The position numbers and the translations under genes are program-made. This document shows positions 5,918-5,953 of a stretch of 5,953 nucleotides of DNA, piece after piece. Positions within the stretch are counted from its first letter, which is position 1; each line of letters begins with the position of its first letter. The notes beneath the pieces were generated by a model that saw only the letters and a list, made by a program, of their open reading frames with translations, was not told the DNA's origin and made no database searches. The stretch lies in NCBI GenBank assembly GCA_002377025.1, contig DFPA01000034.1, positions 1 through 5,953 of the forward strand. The letters are read 5' to 3'. Origin of the DNA: Patescibacteria group bacterium UBA3527. Lineage in GTDB: Bacteria; Patescibacteriota; Minisyncoccia; Phycocordibacterales; UBA918.

Positions 5918-5952
5918 GCGGACATTATATAGAGGAGGGCGGGAATTCGCAA
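5917..5952 (-). promoter_or_regulatory. Leaderless sigma70-type promoter of the MBL-like gene
   Basis: On the minus strand, TTGCGA (5952-5947, 4 of 6 matches to TTGACA), a 17-base spacer and a perfect TATAAT (5929-5924) are followed by GTCCGC and the ATG at 5917. The start of transcription is predicted at the A of the ATG. No Shine-Dalgarno is present; the upstream stretch reads CCTCCTC, the opposite of a ribosome binding site. This is the best -35/-10 pair in the window. Confidence 0.8.
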
Positions 5953-5953
5953 A

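Noticed and set aside
5931..5953. A Shine-Dalgarno-like aggagg (5933-5938) on the plus strand, suggesting a divergent gene.
   Set aside because: No ATG, GTG or TTG follows before the window ends, and the bases are the complement of the spacer of the MBL-like gene's promoter.
1..5953. Possible alternative genetic code (TGA as Gly), given the suspected Patescibacteria origin.
   Set aside because: All six genes are complete in the standard code with TAA or TAG stops, and none needs a read-through TGA. The absence of TGA stops in only six genes is not informative.

Overview
The window is a compact, ordinary-looking stretch of bacterial chromosome with six protein genes, all on the minus strand. 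They lie almost end to end, and no gene-free stretch exceeds 100 bases. Read in the direction of transcription (high to low coordinates) they are: an MBL-fold (UlaG/COG2220-like) protein that has lost its metal ligands (5917-5297), a small acidic single-pass membrane protein (5295-4897), DNA gyrase subunit A (4840-2369), a small two-helix membrane protein resembling the VirB2/TrbC-like pilin family (2272-1955), a class I SAM-dependent methyltransferase (1918-1355), and a membrane-anchored extracellular solute-binding protein (1349-36). There are no tRNA, rRNA, CRISPR, insertion-sequence or phage features.

Likely organism: a member of the Candidate Phyla Radiation (Patescibacteria), probably Parcubacteria/Paceibacteria. 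This is an inference from remembered family resemblance. The 'HHGGQCFKVSFGDTTLAFNP' start of the MBL-like protein, the two-helix 'KYFIIG...EGR' membrane protein and an orphan solute-binding protein without a lipobox are all typical of that group. All six genes end in TAA or TAG and read cleanly in the standard code, so the window gives no sign of the TGA=Gly recoding seen in Gracilibacteria and Absconditabacteria.

Transcription units: the MBL-like gene and the small acidic membrane gene form a tight pair with a 1-base gap. gyrA has its own extended -10 promoter and a Shine-Dalgarno, and is followed by a 17-bp stem-loop that looks like a terminator. The two-helix gene has its own promoter just past that hairpin. 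The methyltransferase has its own -10, preceded by a 10-bp direct repeat, and is followed after 5 bases by the solute-binding protein gene, probably co-transcribed.

The most notable regulatory pattern is that three of the four promoters (for the MBL-like, two-helix and methyltransferase genes) have a perfect TATAAT exactly 6 bases before the ATG and no Shine-Dalgarno. This predicts leaderless mRNAs starting at the A of the start codon; gyrA alone has a leader with an RBS. Other points worth a second look are Val at the quinolone-determining Ser83 position of GyrA, two GyrA-box-like motifs in its C-terminal domain, complete loss of the MBL metal-binding histidines, and a perfect 14-bp hairpin inside the solute-binding protein gene. 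I see no convincing new defence, mobile or enzymatic system.
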